Shown: piece after piece, positions 51,771 through 61,971 of the stretch
How the letters are laid out: every line of letters begins with the position of its first letter
Numbering within the stretch: position 1 is the stretch's first letter
Assembly: GCA_000756795.1 (NCBI GenBank)
Contig: CCSI01000004.1
Span: forward strand, 186,001-250,000
DNA length: 64,000 bases
Direction: 5' to 3'
From: Qipengyuania vulgaris
GTDB lineage: Bacteria > Pseudomonadota > Alphaproteobacteria > Sphingomonadales > Sphingomonadaceae
Made by a program: the position numbers and the translations under genes
Notes under the pieces: model-generated
Databases searched by the model: none
What the model was told of the DNA's origin: nothing
What the model saw: only the letters and a program-made list of their open reading frames with translations

Positions 51771-53921
51771 TTACGCGAGGGCTGCGAGTAGCAGGAGCGC
51801 GACGATGTTGGTGATCTTGATCATCGGGTTCACGGCGGGGCCTGCGGTGTCCTTGTAAGGATCGCCAACGGTGTCGCCGGTCACGGCAGCCTTGTGGGCT
51901 TCGGAGCCCTTGCCGCCGTGATTGCCGTCCTCGATGTACTTCTTGGCGTTATCCCATGCGCCGCCACCGGCGGTCATGGAAAGCGCGACGAAGATACCGC
52001 CGATGATGACGCCGAGAAGCAGCGCTCCGACAGCGGCAAAGGCGTTCTCCTGGCCTGCGAGCAGGTCGATCGCGAAGTAGACCACGATCGGTGCCAGCAG
52101 CGGGAGCATCGAGGGCAGGATCATTTCCTTGATCGCTGCCTTGGTCACGAGGTCCACCGTCTTGGCGTAGTTCGGCTTGCTCGTGCCGGCCATGATGCCA
52201 GCGTCGGCAGCGAACTGCTCGCGCACGTCGACCACCACGTCGCCCGCAGCGCGGCCCACAGCGGTCATGCCCATCGCACCGAAGAGGTACGGGAGCAGTG
52301 CGCCGAGGAGCAGGCCGACGATGACGTAGGGGTTCTCGAGGCTGAAATCGACGTCAGCATTCGGGAACAGCTTGGCCAGGTCGGTGGTGTAGGCAGCAAA
52401 CAGCACCAGCGCGCCGAGGCCCGCCGAACCGATGGCATAGCCCTTGGTCACGGCCTTGGTGGTGTTGCCCACGGCGTCGAGCATATCGGTCTTCTCGCGA
52501 ACGCTGTCGTCGAGACCGGCCATTTCGGCGATGCCGCCTGCGTTATCCGTTACCGGGCCGTAGGCATCGAGCGCCACGACCATGCCAGCCAAAGCCAGCA
52601 TGGCAGTCGCCGCATAGGCGATGCCCATGAGGCCGGCGAGCTGGAAGGTCGCGATGATGCCGGCCACGATGACGATCGTCGGAAGTGCGGTCGATTCAAG
52701 GCTGATGGCGAGACCCTGGATCACGTTGGTGCCATGGCCCGTCTCCGAGCTCTTGGCGATCGAGCGCACCGGACGATAGTTCGTGCCGGTGTAATACTCG
52801 GTGATCCAGATGATCAGGCCGGTGATGGCAAGGCCGATGACCGAGCACAGGAACAGGTCCATGCCGGTGAAGCTGACGACCTGCTCTGCCGTGCCTTCTT
52901 CGGCCAGCGGAGCGCCCGGGTCGACGCCGCCCACGGCCGCGCTGATTTCGGTGCCGATGCCGCCGAGGGCGTAATCGATGACGAAATAGATCAGCGGGAT
53001 GGCGAGGACTGCCGAAATCAGGAAGCCTTTGTACATGGCGGCCATGACATTCGTGCTGCCCTTGCCGAGCTTCACGAAATAGGTCCCGATGATGCTGGTG
53101 ACGATGCACGCGCCGCCAATCAGCAGCGGAAGCGACATCAGCGGCATGAAGAGGTCGCCCAGCGCGGTGCCGAACAGGATCGCGGTGAGGACCATGGTGA
53201 CACCAACGGTGACGACATAGGTCTCGAACAGGTCGGCGGCCATGCCGGCGCAGTCGCCGACGTTGTCACCCACGTTGTCGGCAATCACGGCCGGGTTGCG
53301 CGGATCGTCTTCGGGGATGCCAGCCTCGACCTTGCCGACGAGGTCGGCGCCGACGTCAGCAGCCTTGGTGAAGATACCGCCGCCCAGACGCGCGAAGATG
53401 GAGATGAGCGAGGCACCGAAGGCAAGGCCGACGAGGCCGTAGACCACTTCGTCGCTGTCAGCAGCGAACCCTGCGGGGCCGATAAGCCATGCGAAGAAAC
53501 CGGCGATCGAAAGTAGGGCGAGACCTGCCACGAGCATACCGGTGATGGCACCGGCGCGAAAGGCGAGGGTAAGACCCTGCTGCAGCCCGCTCTGCGCGGC
53601 AGCCGCCGTTCGTACGTTCGAGCGCACCGAGATATTCATCCCGATGAAGCCCGCCACGCCCGACAGGATCGCGCCGATCACGAAGCCGATTGCAGGCCAC
53701 GTTCCGAGGAATACCAACACGAGGATGGCGACGACGACGCCAACCATGCCGATGGTGGTGTACTGACGCTTCAGATAGGCCTGCGCGCCTTCCTGGATGG
53801 CGCCGGCGATTTCCAGCATTTTCTCATTGCCGGCGCCTGAATTGAGCACCTGGCGGCTGGTGACGAAGCCGTAGATAACGGCCAGCAGTCCCAACCCTAT
53901 GGATAGGATTACAAGGTCCAC
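51771..53921 (-). CDS. hppA: membrane-bound proton-pumping pyrophosphatase, K+-insensitive type
   Basis: A 716-residue membrane protein with about sixteen helices. It uses pyrophosphate hydrolysis to pump protons. The substrate motif [18 protein letters not shown] and [21 protein letters not shown] are the family signature. [16 protein letters not shown] carries Lys at the position that in K+-dependent enzymes is Ala, which assigns it to the K+-insensitive group by known family rules. The pump can recover energy from biosynthetic pyrophosphate. It is transcribed from a 150-base gap after thiL, so it probably has its own promoter. Confidence 0.95.
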   Translation of the reverse strand: MDLVILSIGLGLLAVIYGFVTSRQVLNSGAGNEKMLEIAGAIQEGAQAYLKRQYTTIGMVGVVVAILVLVFLGTWPAIGFVIGAILSGVAGFIGMNISVRSNVRTAAAAQSGLQQGLTLAFRAGAITGMLVAGLALLSIAGFFAWLIGPAGFAADSDEVVYGLVGLAFGASLISIFARLGGGIFTKAADVGADLVGKVEAGIPEDDPRNPAVIADNVGDNVGDCAGMAADLFETYVVTVGVTMVLTAILFGTALGDLFMPLMSLPLLIGGACIVTSIIGTYFVKLGKGSTNVMAAMYKGFLISAVLAIPLIYFVIDYALGGIGTEISAAVGGVDPGAPLAEEGTAEQVVSFTGMDLFLCSVIGLAITGLIIWITEYYTGTNYRPVRSIAKSSETGHGTNVIQGLAISLESTALPTIVIVAGIIATFQLAGLMGIAYAATAMLALAGMVVALDAYGPVTDNAGGIAEMAGLDDSVREKTDMLDAVGNTTKAVTKGYAIGSAGLGALVLFAAYTTDLAKLFPNADVDFSLENPYVIVGLLLGALLPYLFGAMGMTAVGRAAGDVVVDVREQFAADAGIMAGTSKPNYAKTVDLVTKAAIKEMILPSMLPLLAPIVVYFAIDLLAGQENAFAAVGALLLGVIIGGIFVALSMTAGGGAWDNAKKYIEDGNHGGKGSEAHKAAVTGDTVGDPYKDTAGPAVNPMIKITNIVALLLLAALA

Positions 53922-54071
53922 GAAAAACTCCCCTCCCGATTATATGTTTGATGCGACCCGGCATGGGAGACGCCGACGCATTGGAGGCGGGAAGGTGTAT
54001 CAGCAGTGCATACGCTTGCAAGGGGTCAAAAGCGCAAGATTCCGCGCTTTTCCCCGGAGTTGCGCGCAAGT

Positions 54072-54941
54072 TTAGTGCTGGTACCCGAGTCCATGCTCAG
54101 GCGTGAGCACGTCGCCGTCGAGCCACAGCGGCGCGAAATCGGCGCTGGTCACCGTGCCGATGCGCGTGGCGACGACGGGAATTTCGCTGTTTTCGGGGAT
54201 AGTGAAGAGTAACTGATAGTCGTCGCCCCAGCGGATACATTCGTCGCGGCGGGCCTCGTCTGCGACAGGCATTGCAGCGCTTTCCAATTCGAAGGCGACG
54301 AATTCGGAAGCGGTCGCCATGCGCCAGCAATCGAGGAGCAGGCCGTCCGATATGTCCATCATCGCAGATACATGGGGAGCGAGAAGGCGACCCTCTTCGA
54401 GCAAGGGAGCGGGGCGGCGGTAGGCGGTGTTGTCGGCTTCGTCGCCATCGCGCAGCGCTTCGAAGCCGAGCATGGCTGCCCCGAGCGTGCCAGTGACGTA
54501 AATCGCATCGCCGACCCTTGCGCCTCCACGCGAGGGCACAGGTACATGCGTGGCGCGGCCGATGGCGGTGCAGCCCCATACGCGCGGACCTTCGCCGCGG
54601 ACGGTATCGCCGCCCAGCAGCGGGACATTGTAGGCCTCCAGCACCCCGCCAAGGCCTGTTACAAAGCGGTGGTCGTCGGTTCCGAGCATGTGCGAGAGCA
54701 TGACGCCGACCGGCTCCGCGCCTTTCGCAGCGAGGTCGGACAGGTTCACCGCCACAAGTTTCCACGCGATATCGGCCGGGTCCTGTCCTTCGAGGACATG
54801 GACGCCATCGACCATGGTGTCGTGTGTCAGGACGAGAGTTTCGCCGCCGAGTTCGATGACGGCGGCATCATCCTCCAGCCCGCGTGCACCCGCCGTCTTG
54901 GCGAGGCCGCGCAGCGCGGAGATGAAATCGGCCTCGTTCAG
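54072..54941 (-). CDS. thiL: thiamine-monophosphate kinase, CTG start
   Basis: A 289-residue ThiL making thiamine diphosphate from thiamine monophosphate and ATP. Seen are LEDDAAVIELGG, DTMVDGVHVL, NLSDLAAKGAEP, GGDTVRG and MMDISDGLLLD, all family motifs. The start is the odd part: the family N-terminus (LNEADFISALRGL) begins at CTG 54939-54941, whose last two bases are shared with the nusB TGA (CTGA). No ATG, GTG or TTG lies at a fitting place; the first internal ATG would remove the N-terminal motif. It is the last gene of hisG-hisD-nusB-thiL. Confidence 0.9.
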   Translation of the reverse strand: MNEADFISALRGLAKTAGARGLEDDAAVIELGGETLVLTHDTMVDGVHVLEGQDPADIAWKLVAVNLSDLAAKGAEPVGVMLSHMLGTDDHRFVTGLGGVLEAYNVPLLGGDTVRGEGPRVWGCTAIGRATHVPVPSRGGARVGDAIYVTGTLGAAMLGFEALRDGDEADNTAYRRPAPLLEEGRLLAPHVSAMMDISDGLLLDCWRMATASEFVAFELESAAMPVADEARRDECIRWGDDYQLLFTIPENSEIPVVATRIGTVTSADFAPLWLDGDVLTPEHGLGYQH

Positions 54942-55390
54942 CGCCCGATTTCCTTGGCCACCGCGTCGAGAATGCCGTTGACGAATTTCGCCTCGCGGTC
55001 GTCGAAGAAGGCCTTGGCGACATCGACATATTCGCTGATGGCCGCAGCCTTGGGCACGTCGCTGCGGGCGAGCAGTTCGTAGGTCCCGCCGCGCAGGATT
55101 TGCAGCATGGTCTTGTCGAGGCGTGCGAGCGTCCAGCCCGAGGCGAGACGTGCGGTGAGAAGCTCGTCGATTTCCTCGCGGCGCGCGTCGACGCCCTTCA
55201 CGACATCGTCGAAGAAGTCGACGTCGGCGTCGGCATATTCCTCTTCCTCGATGACCTGGCCAAGGCGGTGCTGGTGAAACTCGTTCAGCAGCTTGGCGGT
55301 CGCAGTGCCTTCCATCTGCTGCTGGTAGAGTGCCTGCACAGCGCCGAGGCGAGCGGCGCTGCGAGACTGGCTGCGGGGGGTGTGGCTCAC
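54938..55390 (-). CDS. nusB: transcription antitermination protein NusB
   Basis: A 150-residue NusB: ARLGAVQALYQQQMEG at the start, VDFFDDVVKGV, RLDKTMLQILRGGTYELL and PKAAAISEYVDVAKAFFDDREAKFVNGILD, all family features. It joins NusE on boxA RNA for rRNA antitermination. It starts with GTG at 55390, overlapping the hisD TGA as GTGA. Confidence 0.95.
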   Translation of the reverse strand: MSHTPRSQSRSAARLGAVQALYQQQMEGTATAKLLNEFHQHRLGQVIEEEEYADADVDFFDDVVKGVDARREEIDELLTARLASGWTLARLDKTMLQILRGGTYELLARSDVPKAAAISEYVDVAKAFFDDREAKFVNGILDAVAKEIGR

Positions 55391-56676
55391 GAAAGCCTCC
55401 TTGAAATGGACAGGGCGTGCGCAGGAAGGCCCTCGGCCTCGGCCAAACGCATGGCGGCAGGCCCGATGGCCTTGAGCGCACCTTCGGATGCACCGATGAA
55501 GCTGGTGCGCTTCATAAAATCAAGCACCGACAAGCCGCTCGCAAAACGCGCGCGGCGGCCGGTGGGAAGGACGTGGTTCGGCCCGGCGATATAGTCGCCC
55601 ACCGCCTCGGGCGTCATCTTGCCAAGGAATACGCTGCCGGCGTGGCGCAGCTTGGCGAACAGCGCTTCGGGGTCGGCGGTGGCGATTTCGACATGCTCCG
55701 CGGCAAGGCGGTCCGACAGGGCGGGTGCTTCATCGAGGCTGTCGACCAGCACTACGAGGCCGTGATCATCCCAGCTGGCCTTGGCGGTCTTGGCCGTAGG
55801 CAGCTTGAGGAATTCGAGGTCGATCTGGTCCATCACCTGGCTTGCAAGGCCGCGATCGTCGGTGATGAGGATGGACTGGCTGGTCGGGTCATGCTCGGCC
55901 TGGCTCAAGAGGTCGGCAGCGAGCCATTCGGGATTGTTGTCCTTGTCGGCGATGACAAGGATTTCGCTGGGTCCGGCGACCATGTCGATGCCGACCACGC
56001 CGTAAAGCTGGCGCTTGGCTTCCGCGACCCATGCATTACCCGGGCCGACCACGACATCGACGCGGGCGATACGCTCGGTGCCGAAGGCCAGCGCGGCTAC
56101 GGCCTGCGCCCCTCCGACGCGGTAGATTTCATCGACGCCCGCGATATGCGCGGCGGCGAGGACGAGGTCGTTCATCTCGCCCTTGGGCGTGGGCGTTGTT
56201 ACAACAAGACGCTCGACGCCTGCGACCTTGGCGGGAATCGCATTCATCAGCAGCGAGGAGGGATAGGCTGCGCGGCCACCCGGAACATAAAGCCCGGCCG
56301 CTTCCACCGCACCCCAGCGCGCACCGAGGCGCATGCCGATGTCGTCGGTGTAGTCGCGGTCTTCGGGCAGCTGGCCCTCGTGATAGGCGCGGATGCGGGT
56401 GGCGGCGGTTTCGAGCGCCTCGCGCAATTCCGCGTCGAGACCGTCATAGGCAGCCTTGCAGACCTCCTTCGAAATCGACCAATCCGCGTCGCTCGACAAA
56501 TTGTGCTGGTCGTACCGCGCCGTATATTCGACAAGCGCGCTATCGCCACGCTCGCGCACTTCATTGAGGATTGTCGAAACGTCGCGGCCGACCTGCGCAT
56601 CGCTTTCGCGGCGGTCGCGGACGATTTTGGCAAACTTCGCTTCGAAGTCGGCATCGCTGGTGCGGAGCAGCTGCAT
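55387..56676 (-). CDS. hisD: histidinol dehydrogenase
   Basis: A 429-residue enzyme making histidine from histidinol with two NAD. YVPGGRAAYPSSLLMNAIPA, VGGAQAVAALAFGTERI, AGPSEILVIAD and QAEHDPTSQSILIT, with the zinc ligands Gln/His in SQAEHD, are present, as is GPNHVLPTGRRARF near the end. It overlaps hisG by one base and nusB by four, showing tight coupling in this operon. Confidence 0.96.
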   Translation of the reverse strand: MQLLRTSDADFEAKFAKIVRDRRESDAQVGRDVSTILNEVRERGDSALVEYTARYDQHNLSSDADWSISKEVCKAAYDGLDAELREALETAATRIRAYHEGQLPEDRDYTDDIGMRLGARWGAVEAAGLYVPGGRAAYPSSLLMNAIPAKVAGVERLVVTTPTPKGEMNDLVLAAAHIAGVDEIYRVGGAQAVAALAFGTERIARVDVVVGPGNAWVAEAKRQLYGVVGIDMVAGPSEILVIADKDNNPEWLAADLLSQAEHDPTSQSILITDDRGLASQVMDQIDLEFLKLPTAKTAKASWDDHGLVVLVDSLDEAPALSDRLAAEHVEIATADPEALFAKLRHAGSVFLGKMTPEAVGDYIAGPNHVLPTGRRARFASGLSVLDFMKRTSFIGASEGALKAIGPAAMRLAEAEGLPAHALSISRRLS

Positions 56677-57329
56677 CAGGCTGCGCTCCGCTCTTCGCTG
56701 TCGGCGCGGAAGGCCTCTACCAGAGCAGCCACACGCGGGTCGGTCTTCAGGGCGGCGCGGTTGACGATCAGGCGCGCGGTGATGTCCATGATGTGACCGG
56801 TCTCGACCAACCCGTTGTCTTTTAGCGTCTGTCCGCTTGATACGAGGTCGACGATGCGGCCTGCAAGGCCCAGTTCGGGTGCGATTTCCATCGCACCATT
56901 GAGCTTGACGCACTCGGCCTGGATACCCTGAGCTTCGAAATGGCGGCGGGTGAGGTTGGGGTACTTGGTCGCAACGCGCAGGTGGCTCGCGCCATTGGTT
57001 GCGCTTGCGCCCTTCGGCTCGGCCACGGCGAGGTGACAGTGGCCGATGTCGAGGTCGACCGGGGCATAAAGCTCGGCGTAGTCGAATTCCTCGATCACGT
57101 CGGAACCAACGATGCCCAGCTGCGCTGCACCATGCGCGACGAACGTCGCCACATCGAAGGCGCGCACGCGGATGAGGCGCATGTCGGGCCGCGTGGTGGC
57201 GAAGGTCAGCGAGCGGTTCGCCTTGTCGTGGAAGGCATCTTCCGGCACGACGCCCGCACGCGCCATGACAGGCAGCGCCTCGTCGAGGATGCGGCCCTTG
57301 GGGATTGCGAAGGTAAGACAGTCGGTCAT
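56676..57329 (-). CDS. hisG: ATP phosphoribosyltransferase catalytic subunit, short form
   Basis: A 217-residue enzyme, first step of histidine synthesis. [45 protein letters not shown] and [17 protein letters not shown] are HisG marks. It lacks the C-terminal regulatory domain of the long form (about 300 residues), so by family knowledge it needs the HisZ subunit; no hisZ is in this window. ATG 57329 ([12 protein letters not shown]) is chosen. Confidence 0.95.
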   Translation of the reverse strand: MTDCLTFAIPKGRILDEALPVMARAGVVPEDAFHDKANRSLTFATTRPDMRLIRVRAFDVATFVAHGAAQLGIVGSDVIEEFDYAELYAPVDLDIGHCHLAVAEPKGASATNGASHLRVATKYPNLTRRHFEAQGIQAECVKLNGAMEIAPELGLAGRIVDLVSSGQTLKDNGLVETGHIMDITARLIVNRAALKTDPRVAALVEAFRADSEERSAA

Positions 57330-57373
57330 TGCGTGGCGGCAGATAGGCATAGAGAGGCGAAAGGGCAACGGAT

Positions 57374-58441
57374 ATGGCAGGCGGCGCAGTGATGGATATC
57401 GTTTCGGTGCCGGAAGCTATCGAATGGCAGGCGAAACACGCGGAAAATGCGGGCGCGCCCGGCACGGCGCAGGTCATCCGCGCGCTGCTGGCGCTGGAGG
57501 GCAGCGAGGCGGCGACCGCCCGGCGGATATTCGCGTGGCAGGGTCTTTCCTTGCGCGATGCTATGCCGCTGAGGATCGCGGGCGGGCTACACAATCTCCT
57601 GCTGACCGGCGAGGAGCCGCGGCTGGAAGATGTCTACGCCGGACGCATGCCCGACCAGGGACAGGTCGATACGCTGGTCCGCGAAATCGTCGAAACGCAA
57701 GACTTCCAGCTTATGCCATGGCTCGACGGGCCGCCGCAGACGAACGAGGCGGGGCGCTCGGCCAGCTTTGCTGCCGGATTGCTGTGGCTGGCCGAGGGCC
57801 GCACCACCGCGCAGTTCGAGTGGCTCGAAATCGGCGCGAGCGCCGGCATAAACACCATGCTGGGCCGCTATCATTACGACCTCGGAGGAGTGACGACCGG
57901 TCCCGGCGGCAGCCGCATGCGTATCGCGCCCGAATGGCGCGGCGGGCCTCCGCCTGCGAGCGACATCGGCTTCGTCGATGCGCGGGGCAGCGACATTGCG
58001 CCGGTCGACCTCACCGACGAGGCGCAGGCTTTGCGGCTCAAGAGCTATGTCTGGCCTGAGGCGACCGGGCGGATGGCGCGTATCGATGCCGCGATTGCGC
58101 TTGCGACACGGATGCCGCCCGAAATCGAGCGGATGGACGCCGGCGACTGGGTGGAACAGGAATTGGCGAAGCCGCAAGGTGAGGGCGTCACGCGCGTGCT
58201 CGCGCATTCCATCATGTGGCAGTATCTGCCCGATTTCACGCAGGCACGCATCGAAGAGGCGCTAGCGGCGGCTGGCGAAGCGGCCACGCCCGAACGCCCG
58301 CTCGCGCATCTATCGCTCGAAACCAACCGTGAGACCTTCGCGCATGAACTCAAGGTCCGGTACTGGCCGGGCGGCGGGGACGCAGTGCACCTCGCCAACG
58401 CTCACCCGCATGGCGCATGGGTGGAGTGGCTGGAAGGCTAA
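57374..58441 (+). CDS. DUF2332 family protein
   Basis: A 355-residue protein of a widespread family of unknown function. [19 protein letters not shown] is its most conserved segment and resembles a methyltransferase-like motif; HSIMWQYLP and [20 protein letters not shown] are others. The start at ATG 57374 is taken; ATG 57392 is possible. It diverges from hisG and ends 3 bases before a convergent small secreted protein gene. Confidence 0.85.
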   Translation: MAGGAVMDIVSVPEAIEWQAKHAENAGAPGTAQVIRALLALEGSEAATARRIFAWQGLSLRDAMPLRIAGGLHNLLLTGEEPRLEDVYAGRMPDQGQVDTLVREIVETQDFQLMPWLDGPPQTNEAGRSASFAAGLLWLAEGRTTAQFEWLEIGASAGINTMLGRYHYDLGGVTTGPGGSRMRIAPEWRGGPPPASDIGFVDARGSDIAPVDLTDEAQALRLKSYVWPEATGRMARIDAAIALATRMPPEIERMDAGDWVEQELAKPQGEGVTRVLAHSIMWQYLPDFTQARIEEALAAAGEAATPERPLAHLSLETNRETFAHELKVRYWPGGGDAVHLANAHPHGAWVEWLEG

Positions 58442-58444
58442 CGC

Positions 58445-58927
58445 CTATTTGTAAAGGTGGATCATCTCGCGGCAGTTGGCCCGCGTAATGCTCGGGCTGA
58501 CAAGCTGACAGACCCCGTAGGACTTCTGGCTGGCCTGACGGTGACGCACATGAAGCGCCGTCGCCTGATTGGTCTTCTGCGGGTCGAGGATATAGCCGCG
58601 GCTTTCCTTCGCCGCTTCAATCAGGAATGGCATCGCTGCCTGGTCGAGCCCCGCATACTGGCTGGAATCGATGACCACCGTGTAGCGGATATTTTCCTGA
58701 TAATCCGCACAAGCAAAAGCCACGCCGCGCAGGGTCACGAATACCTGCACTGCCTTGCAGGTGGTCCGTTCATGTCCTTGCGGTAACTGGCCCTGTTCGA
58801 GGTTCATGCCCGGATTGGGCGGGGGAAGCGTACGCTGACGCATCTGGGCCTGCTGCGCATGGGCGACTCCAATCCCGCACATGGCCATGGTCGCAGCGCT
58901 GAGCGCGCCGATGGTGAGTTTTTTCAT
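58445..58927 (-). CDS. small secreted protein of unknown function
   Basis: A 160-residue protein with signal peptide MKKLTIGALSAATMAMCGIG ending AHAQ. The mature part has four cysteines (TTCKAV, FACADY, GVCQLV, ANCREM), which could form two disulfides, and a proline-rich N-terminal stretch. No family was recognized. It lies between two convergent or separate genes and has no operon partner. Confidence 0.7.
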   Translation of the reverse strand: MKKLTIGALSAATMAMCGIGVAHAQQAQMRQRTLPPPNPGMNLEQGQLPQGHERTTCKAVQVFVTLRGVAFACADYQENIRYTVVIDSSQYAGLDQAAMPFLIEAAKESRGYILDPQKTNQATALHVRHRQASQKSYGVCQLVSPSITRANCREMIHLYK

Positions 58928-58995
58928 GTTCCTACCCCTCGATAATTGCGCGACCCCTTGCGCATCGCCATGGCGGTGAACCTTTGCAACCTAAC

Positions 58996-59898
58996 CTAAA
59001 GCGGGTGTGCTTCAAGGAAGTTGCACATCGCCGCATTGACCGCCTCGGCTGCCTCCCACGGGACGAAGTGACCACAATCGGGTACCTCGACCAATGTCAG
59101 GTCCTTCACATGCTCGCCCAGTGCGGCGGTGTTTTCCGGCGGCAGCGCCAAGTCGTCCTGCGCCCAGATGACCAGCGTGGGAATGGTCAGCGGCGGGAAG
59201 GGCGGGGGCGACCAGCCTTCGGGAACCTCGAAGGGCGCGTCCATGGTCGGGATGTAGATGGGGCTGGCGCGGTACCAGTTAAGCATGGCGAAGGCGGCTT
59301 CGCGGTCCTGCCAGTCATCGAGCAGGCGAGCGCGTTCCTCGGGCTCCATCTTGTCGGGTGCGTCCCAGCGGATTTCTTGTTCGAGGATTCCGAATAGGCC
59401 CTTCTCGCGCACCAGTTCATCGTTCGCCGGGTCGCGGAAGCCGCGCATGTACTGGCTCGCCTCGCGCTGGACGGGGGAGGTGTAGAGCAGCTTCTGAAAG
59501 ACCGCGTGATGCGGCGCGTTGGCGATGATGGCGCGCTTGACACGGCCTATCTGCTCGCCAGCCATGGCCACGCCCCATGCGATCGCCCCGCCCCAGTCGT
59601 GCCCGACAATCGTGAACTCCTTCACACCAAGCGCGTCGGCCAGCAGGAAGATATCGCCGACGAGTTTGTCGGGCGTGTAATTTTCCACGCCTTCGGGCTT
59701 GGACGAGCCGCGATAGCCGCGCTGGTCGGGTGCTATGCAGCGAAAGCGGTCCGAAAAATGCGCAATCTGATGGCGCCATGTCCGGTGGCTTTCGGGAAAG
59801 CCGTGGAGGAAGATGAGTACCGGCGCATCGCGCGGGCCGACATCGACCGTGTCGAGTTCGATACCATTGGCGAGGCGGATGCGCGTCTGCTCCGTCAT
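58996..59898 (-). CDS. alpha/beta hydrolase, epoxide hydrolase-like
   Basis: A 300-residue enzyme. HGFPESHRTWRHQI is the oxyanion region, GHDWGGAIAW places the nucleophile Asp, WAQDDLALPPE the acid, and DCGHFVPWEAAE the catalytic His. The Asp nucleophile and cap region fit epoxide hydrolases or haloalkane dehalogenases; the former is more likely. Its ATG overlaps the TGA of the SDR gene (ATGA), so they are co-translated, followed by no further gene in the cluster. Confidence 0.88.
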   Translation of the reverse strand: MTEQTRIRLANGIELDTVDVGPRDAPVLIFLHGFPESHRTWRHQIAHFSDRFRCIAPDQRGYRGSSKPEGVENYTPDKLVGDIFLLADALGVKEFTIVGHDWGGAIAWGVAMAGEQIGRVKRAIIANAPHHAVFQKLLYTSPVQREASQYMRGFRDPANDELVREKGLFGILEQEIRWDAPDKMEPEERARLLDDWQDREAAFAMLNWYRASPIYIPTMDAPFEVPEGWSPPPFPPLTIPTLVIWAQDDLALPPENTAALGEHVKDLTLVEVPDCGHFVPWEAAEAVNAAMCNFLEAHPL

Positions 59899-60707
59899 TC
59901 GGCCTGCATCTTCTCCATGTAGCCCTTGGCGACCATGCCCGCGATCTGGTCGAAGAGCTGGTCGGGCGTGCGGCGGAGTTCGCCCATGGCTTCTTCCATC
60001 CCGTCGGCAACGATGATTTCTCGCTGGTTGAGTTCGATGGCGTCGACGATGCGCTTGGCCGCGTCATCGGGAGCGATGCCGTTGTCGATGGCCTTGTCGC
60101 TCTTGCCGCGCACGCTGCCGTCGCCGTTCAGCGCATTGCGGCTGACATCGGTGGCGACCGAGCCGGGGCAGATGACATGCACGTCCACGCCGCTCTGCGA
60201 CAATTCGCCGCGCAAGGCGTCGGCATAGCCGATGAGACCGTGCTTGGCGGCGCAATAGGCAGTGCGCATCGGCACGCCGACCTTGCCGGCGATGGAGGAA
60301 ATGAAAGCGAGCTTGCCGCTTCCGCGCCCTGTCATGTGCGGCAGGAGCGCCTGGCTGGCAGCAATCTGCGAGGTCAAGTCGATGTCGATAATGTCACGAT
60401 AGACCTGCATGTCGGTATCGACCGCAGGACTGCGCTGCGAAATGCCGGCATTGGCGACGAAAATAACGACGTCTCCCTTCCAGCCGATGGCTTTCTCGGT
60501 AGCCTGCCGCATCGCATGCTCGTCGCGCACGTCGAAGGGCAGGGTGAGCTTCTCGACATCGAGACCGCCTGCGACCTCGCCCAGTCGCGCTTCATCGCGT
60601 CCCGAGAGGATGATATTCGCGCCGCGCCCGGCCCATTCACGCGCCAATGCGGCGCCGATGCCCGAGGATGCGCCGGTGATCCAAACGGTCTGGCCTTCGA
60701 AACTCAT
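59895..60707 (-). CDS. short-chain dehydrogenase/reductase
   Basis: A 270-residue SDR: VWITGASSGIGAALAREW (NAD(P) binding), NAGIS, FISSIAGKVGVPMRTAYCAAKH with Ser and YxxxK (Tyr-Cys-Ala-Ala-Lys), and CPGSVATDVS. It oxidizes or reduces an unknown alcohol or ketone. AAGGAGA precedes the ATG at 60707. It lies 13 bases after the pirin gene, forming a pirin-SDR-hydrolase operon. Confidence 0.92.
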   Translation of the reverse strand: MSFEGQTVWITGASSGIGAALAREWAGRGANIILSGRDEARLGEVAGGLDVEKLTLPFDVRDEHAMRQATEKAIGWKGDVVIFVANAGISQRSPAVDTDMQVYRDIIDIDLTSQIAASQALLPHMTGRGSGKLAFISSIAGKVGVPMRTAYCAAKHGLIGYADALRGELSQSGVDVHVICPGSVATDVSRNALNGDGSVRGKSDKAIDNGIAPDDAAKRIVDAIELNQREIIVADGMEEAMGELRRTPDQLFDQIAGMVAKGYMEKMQAE

Positions 60708-60720
60708 GGGGTCTCCTTTT

Positions 60721-61611
60721 TCAGGGGTAGGTGACGGTCTTGGGCTGGCCGTCGGGCAGCGGGATGCGCTCTTCGCTGTCGCCGGGCACTTCGGGGAAGC
60801 GGCGATTACGCCAGTCTTCCTTTGCTTGGTTGATGCGCTCGCGGCTGGAACTAACGAAGTTCCACCAGGCATGGCGTTCGGTCTGGAACGCCTCGCCGCC
60901 CAGCAGCATGACCCGCGCGCCGGTCTTGCTCTCCAGCGTCATGTCGCGCCCCGGCTGGAGCACGGCGAGTTCGTAAAGCTTGAGCGCATGCCCATCGACA
61001 TGCGCCTCTCCGCCCACGAGCATGACCGCGCGCTCGTCCGCGTCCTCTTCCAAGGGAATGGCGCCGCCAGCGCCCAACGCGATTTCGGCGTAGATGGTGT
61101 CGGCATAGGTGGTGACGGGCGCGCGCTCGCCCCACAATTCGCCCATGATGACGATGGCCTTGGCGCGTCCGTCCTCGACCACGGGGAGGTCGGACACCGC
61201 TTCGAAGGCCGGGTCGATCTCCTCCTTGCCGTCGGGCAGCGCGAGCCATGTCTGCATGCCGTAAAGCTTCGGTCCGGCCTTGCGCTCGGCCTCGGGCGAG
61301 CGTTCGGAATGCACGATGCCCTTGCCCGCCGTCATCAAATTCACCTGCCCGGGCCGGATGGTCGAGAAGCTGCCGAGGCTGTCGCGGTGGTCGATGGCGC
61401 CTTCGAACAGCCATGTGACAGTGGCGAGATTGATATGGGGGTGCGGGCGCACATCCATGCCGGTGCCGAGGTCGAGCTGCGCCGGGCCGAACTGGTCGAC
61501 GAAGATGAAGGGCCCCACCATCGTTCGCTTTTTGCTGGGCAACACCCGTCGGACCTCGAACTGGCCGAGGTCATGCGTCGTCGGCGTCAGCGTGAGGTCT
61601 ATCTGGCTCAT
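60721..61611 (-). CDS. pirin family protein
   Basis: A 296-residue bicupin. RPHPHINLATVTWLFEGAIDHRDS has the metal-binding His set of pirins, followed by GKGIVHSERSPEA and LPDGKEEIDPAFE. Some bacterial pirins are quercetinases or redox regulators; the function here is unknown. It heads a run with the SDR and hydrolase genes. Confidence 0.9.
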   Translation of the reverse strand: MSQIDLTLTPTTHDLGQFEVRRVLPSKKRTMVGPFIFVDQFGPAQLDLGTGMDVRPHPHINLATVTWLFEGAIDHRDSLGSFSTIRPGQVNLMTAGKGIVHSERSPEAERKAGPKLYGMQTWLALPDGKEEIDPAFEAVSDLPVVEDGRAKAIVIMGELWGERAPVTTYADTIYAEIALGAGGAIPLEEDADERAVMLVGGEAHVDGHALKLYELAVLQPGRDMTLESKTGARVMLLGGEAFQTERHAWWNFVSSSRERINQAKEDWRNRRFPEVPGDSEERIPLPDGQPKTVTYP

Positions 61612-61638
61612 ATTAGCCCTTCCTTTTGCGGAGTGCAG

Positions 61639-61911
61639 TTATGGTGTCGGTGCGGAAGCCTGGATGGCGAGGGCGTGGACACGCTCTCCGGGAATATCGC
61701 CCAGCGCCTTGTTGACCATGCGTTGCCGGTCGAGCCGCGACTTGTCGGCGAAGGCGGGCGCTTCGATGACTACGGTGAAGTGCGATTCCCCGCTACCGTC
61801 GTCGCCCGAATGGCCTGCGTGACTGGCGCTGTCGTTGATGACTTCGAGGCGGGTGGGGGAGAACGCGTCCGTGAGCAGACGCTCCATCTCCTGCTGGACC
61901 GGTCCTGCCAT
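61639..61911 (-). CDS. BolA family protein
   Basis: A 90-residue protein: EMERLLTDAFSPTRLEVINDS, SHAGHSGDDGSGESHFTVVI and SRLDRQRMVNKAL are BolA features. BolA proteins work with monothiol glutaredoxins in iron-sulfur trafficking. AAGGAG is upstream of the ATG at 61911. It diverges from a J-domain gene with a 60-base gap, a pairing often seen in alphaproteobacteria. Confidence 0.92.
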   Translation of the reverse strand: MAGPVQQEMERLLTDAFSPTRLEVINDSASHAGHSGDDGSGESHFTVVIEAPAFADKSRLDRQRMVNKALGDIPGERVHALAIQASAPTP

Positions 61912-61971
61912 GCGCTCGAATTCTCCTTTCTGCTCTTCCCATACAGGGTTTTGCTCCCCATCCTAGAACGA

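Noticed and set aside
60409-61971. Long N-terminal extension of the J-domain gene
   Set aside because: It runs antisense to the SDR, pirin and BolA genes; the ATG at 61972 fits the divergent layout.
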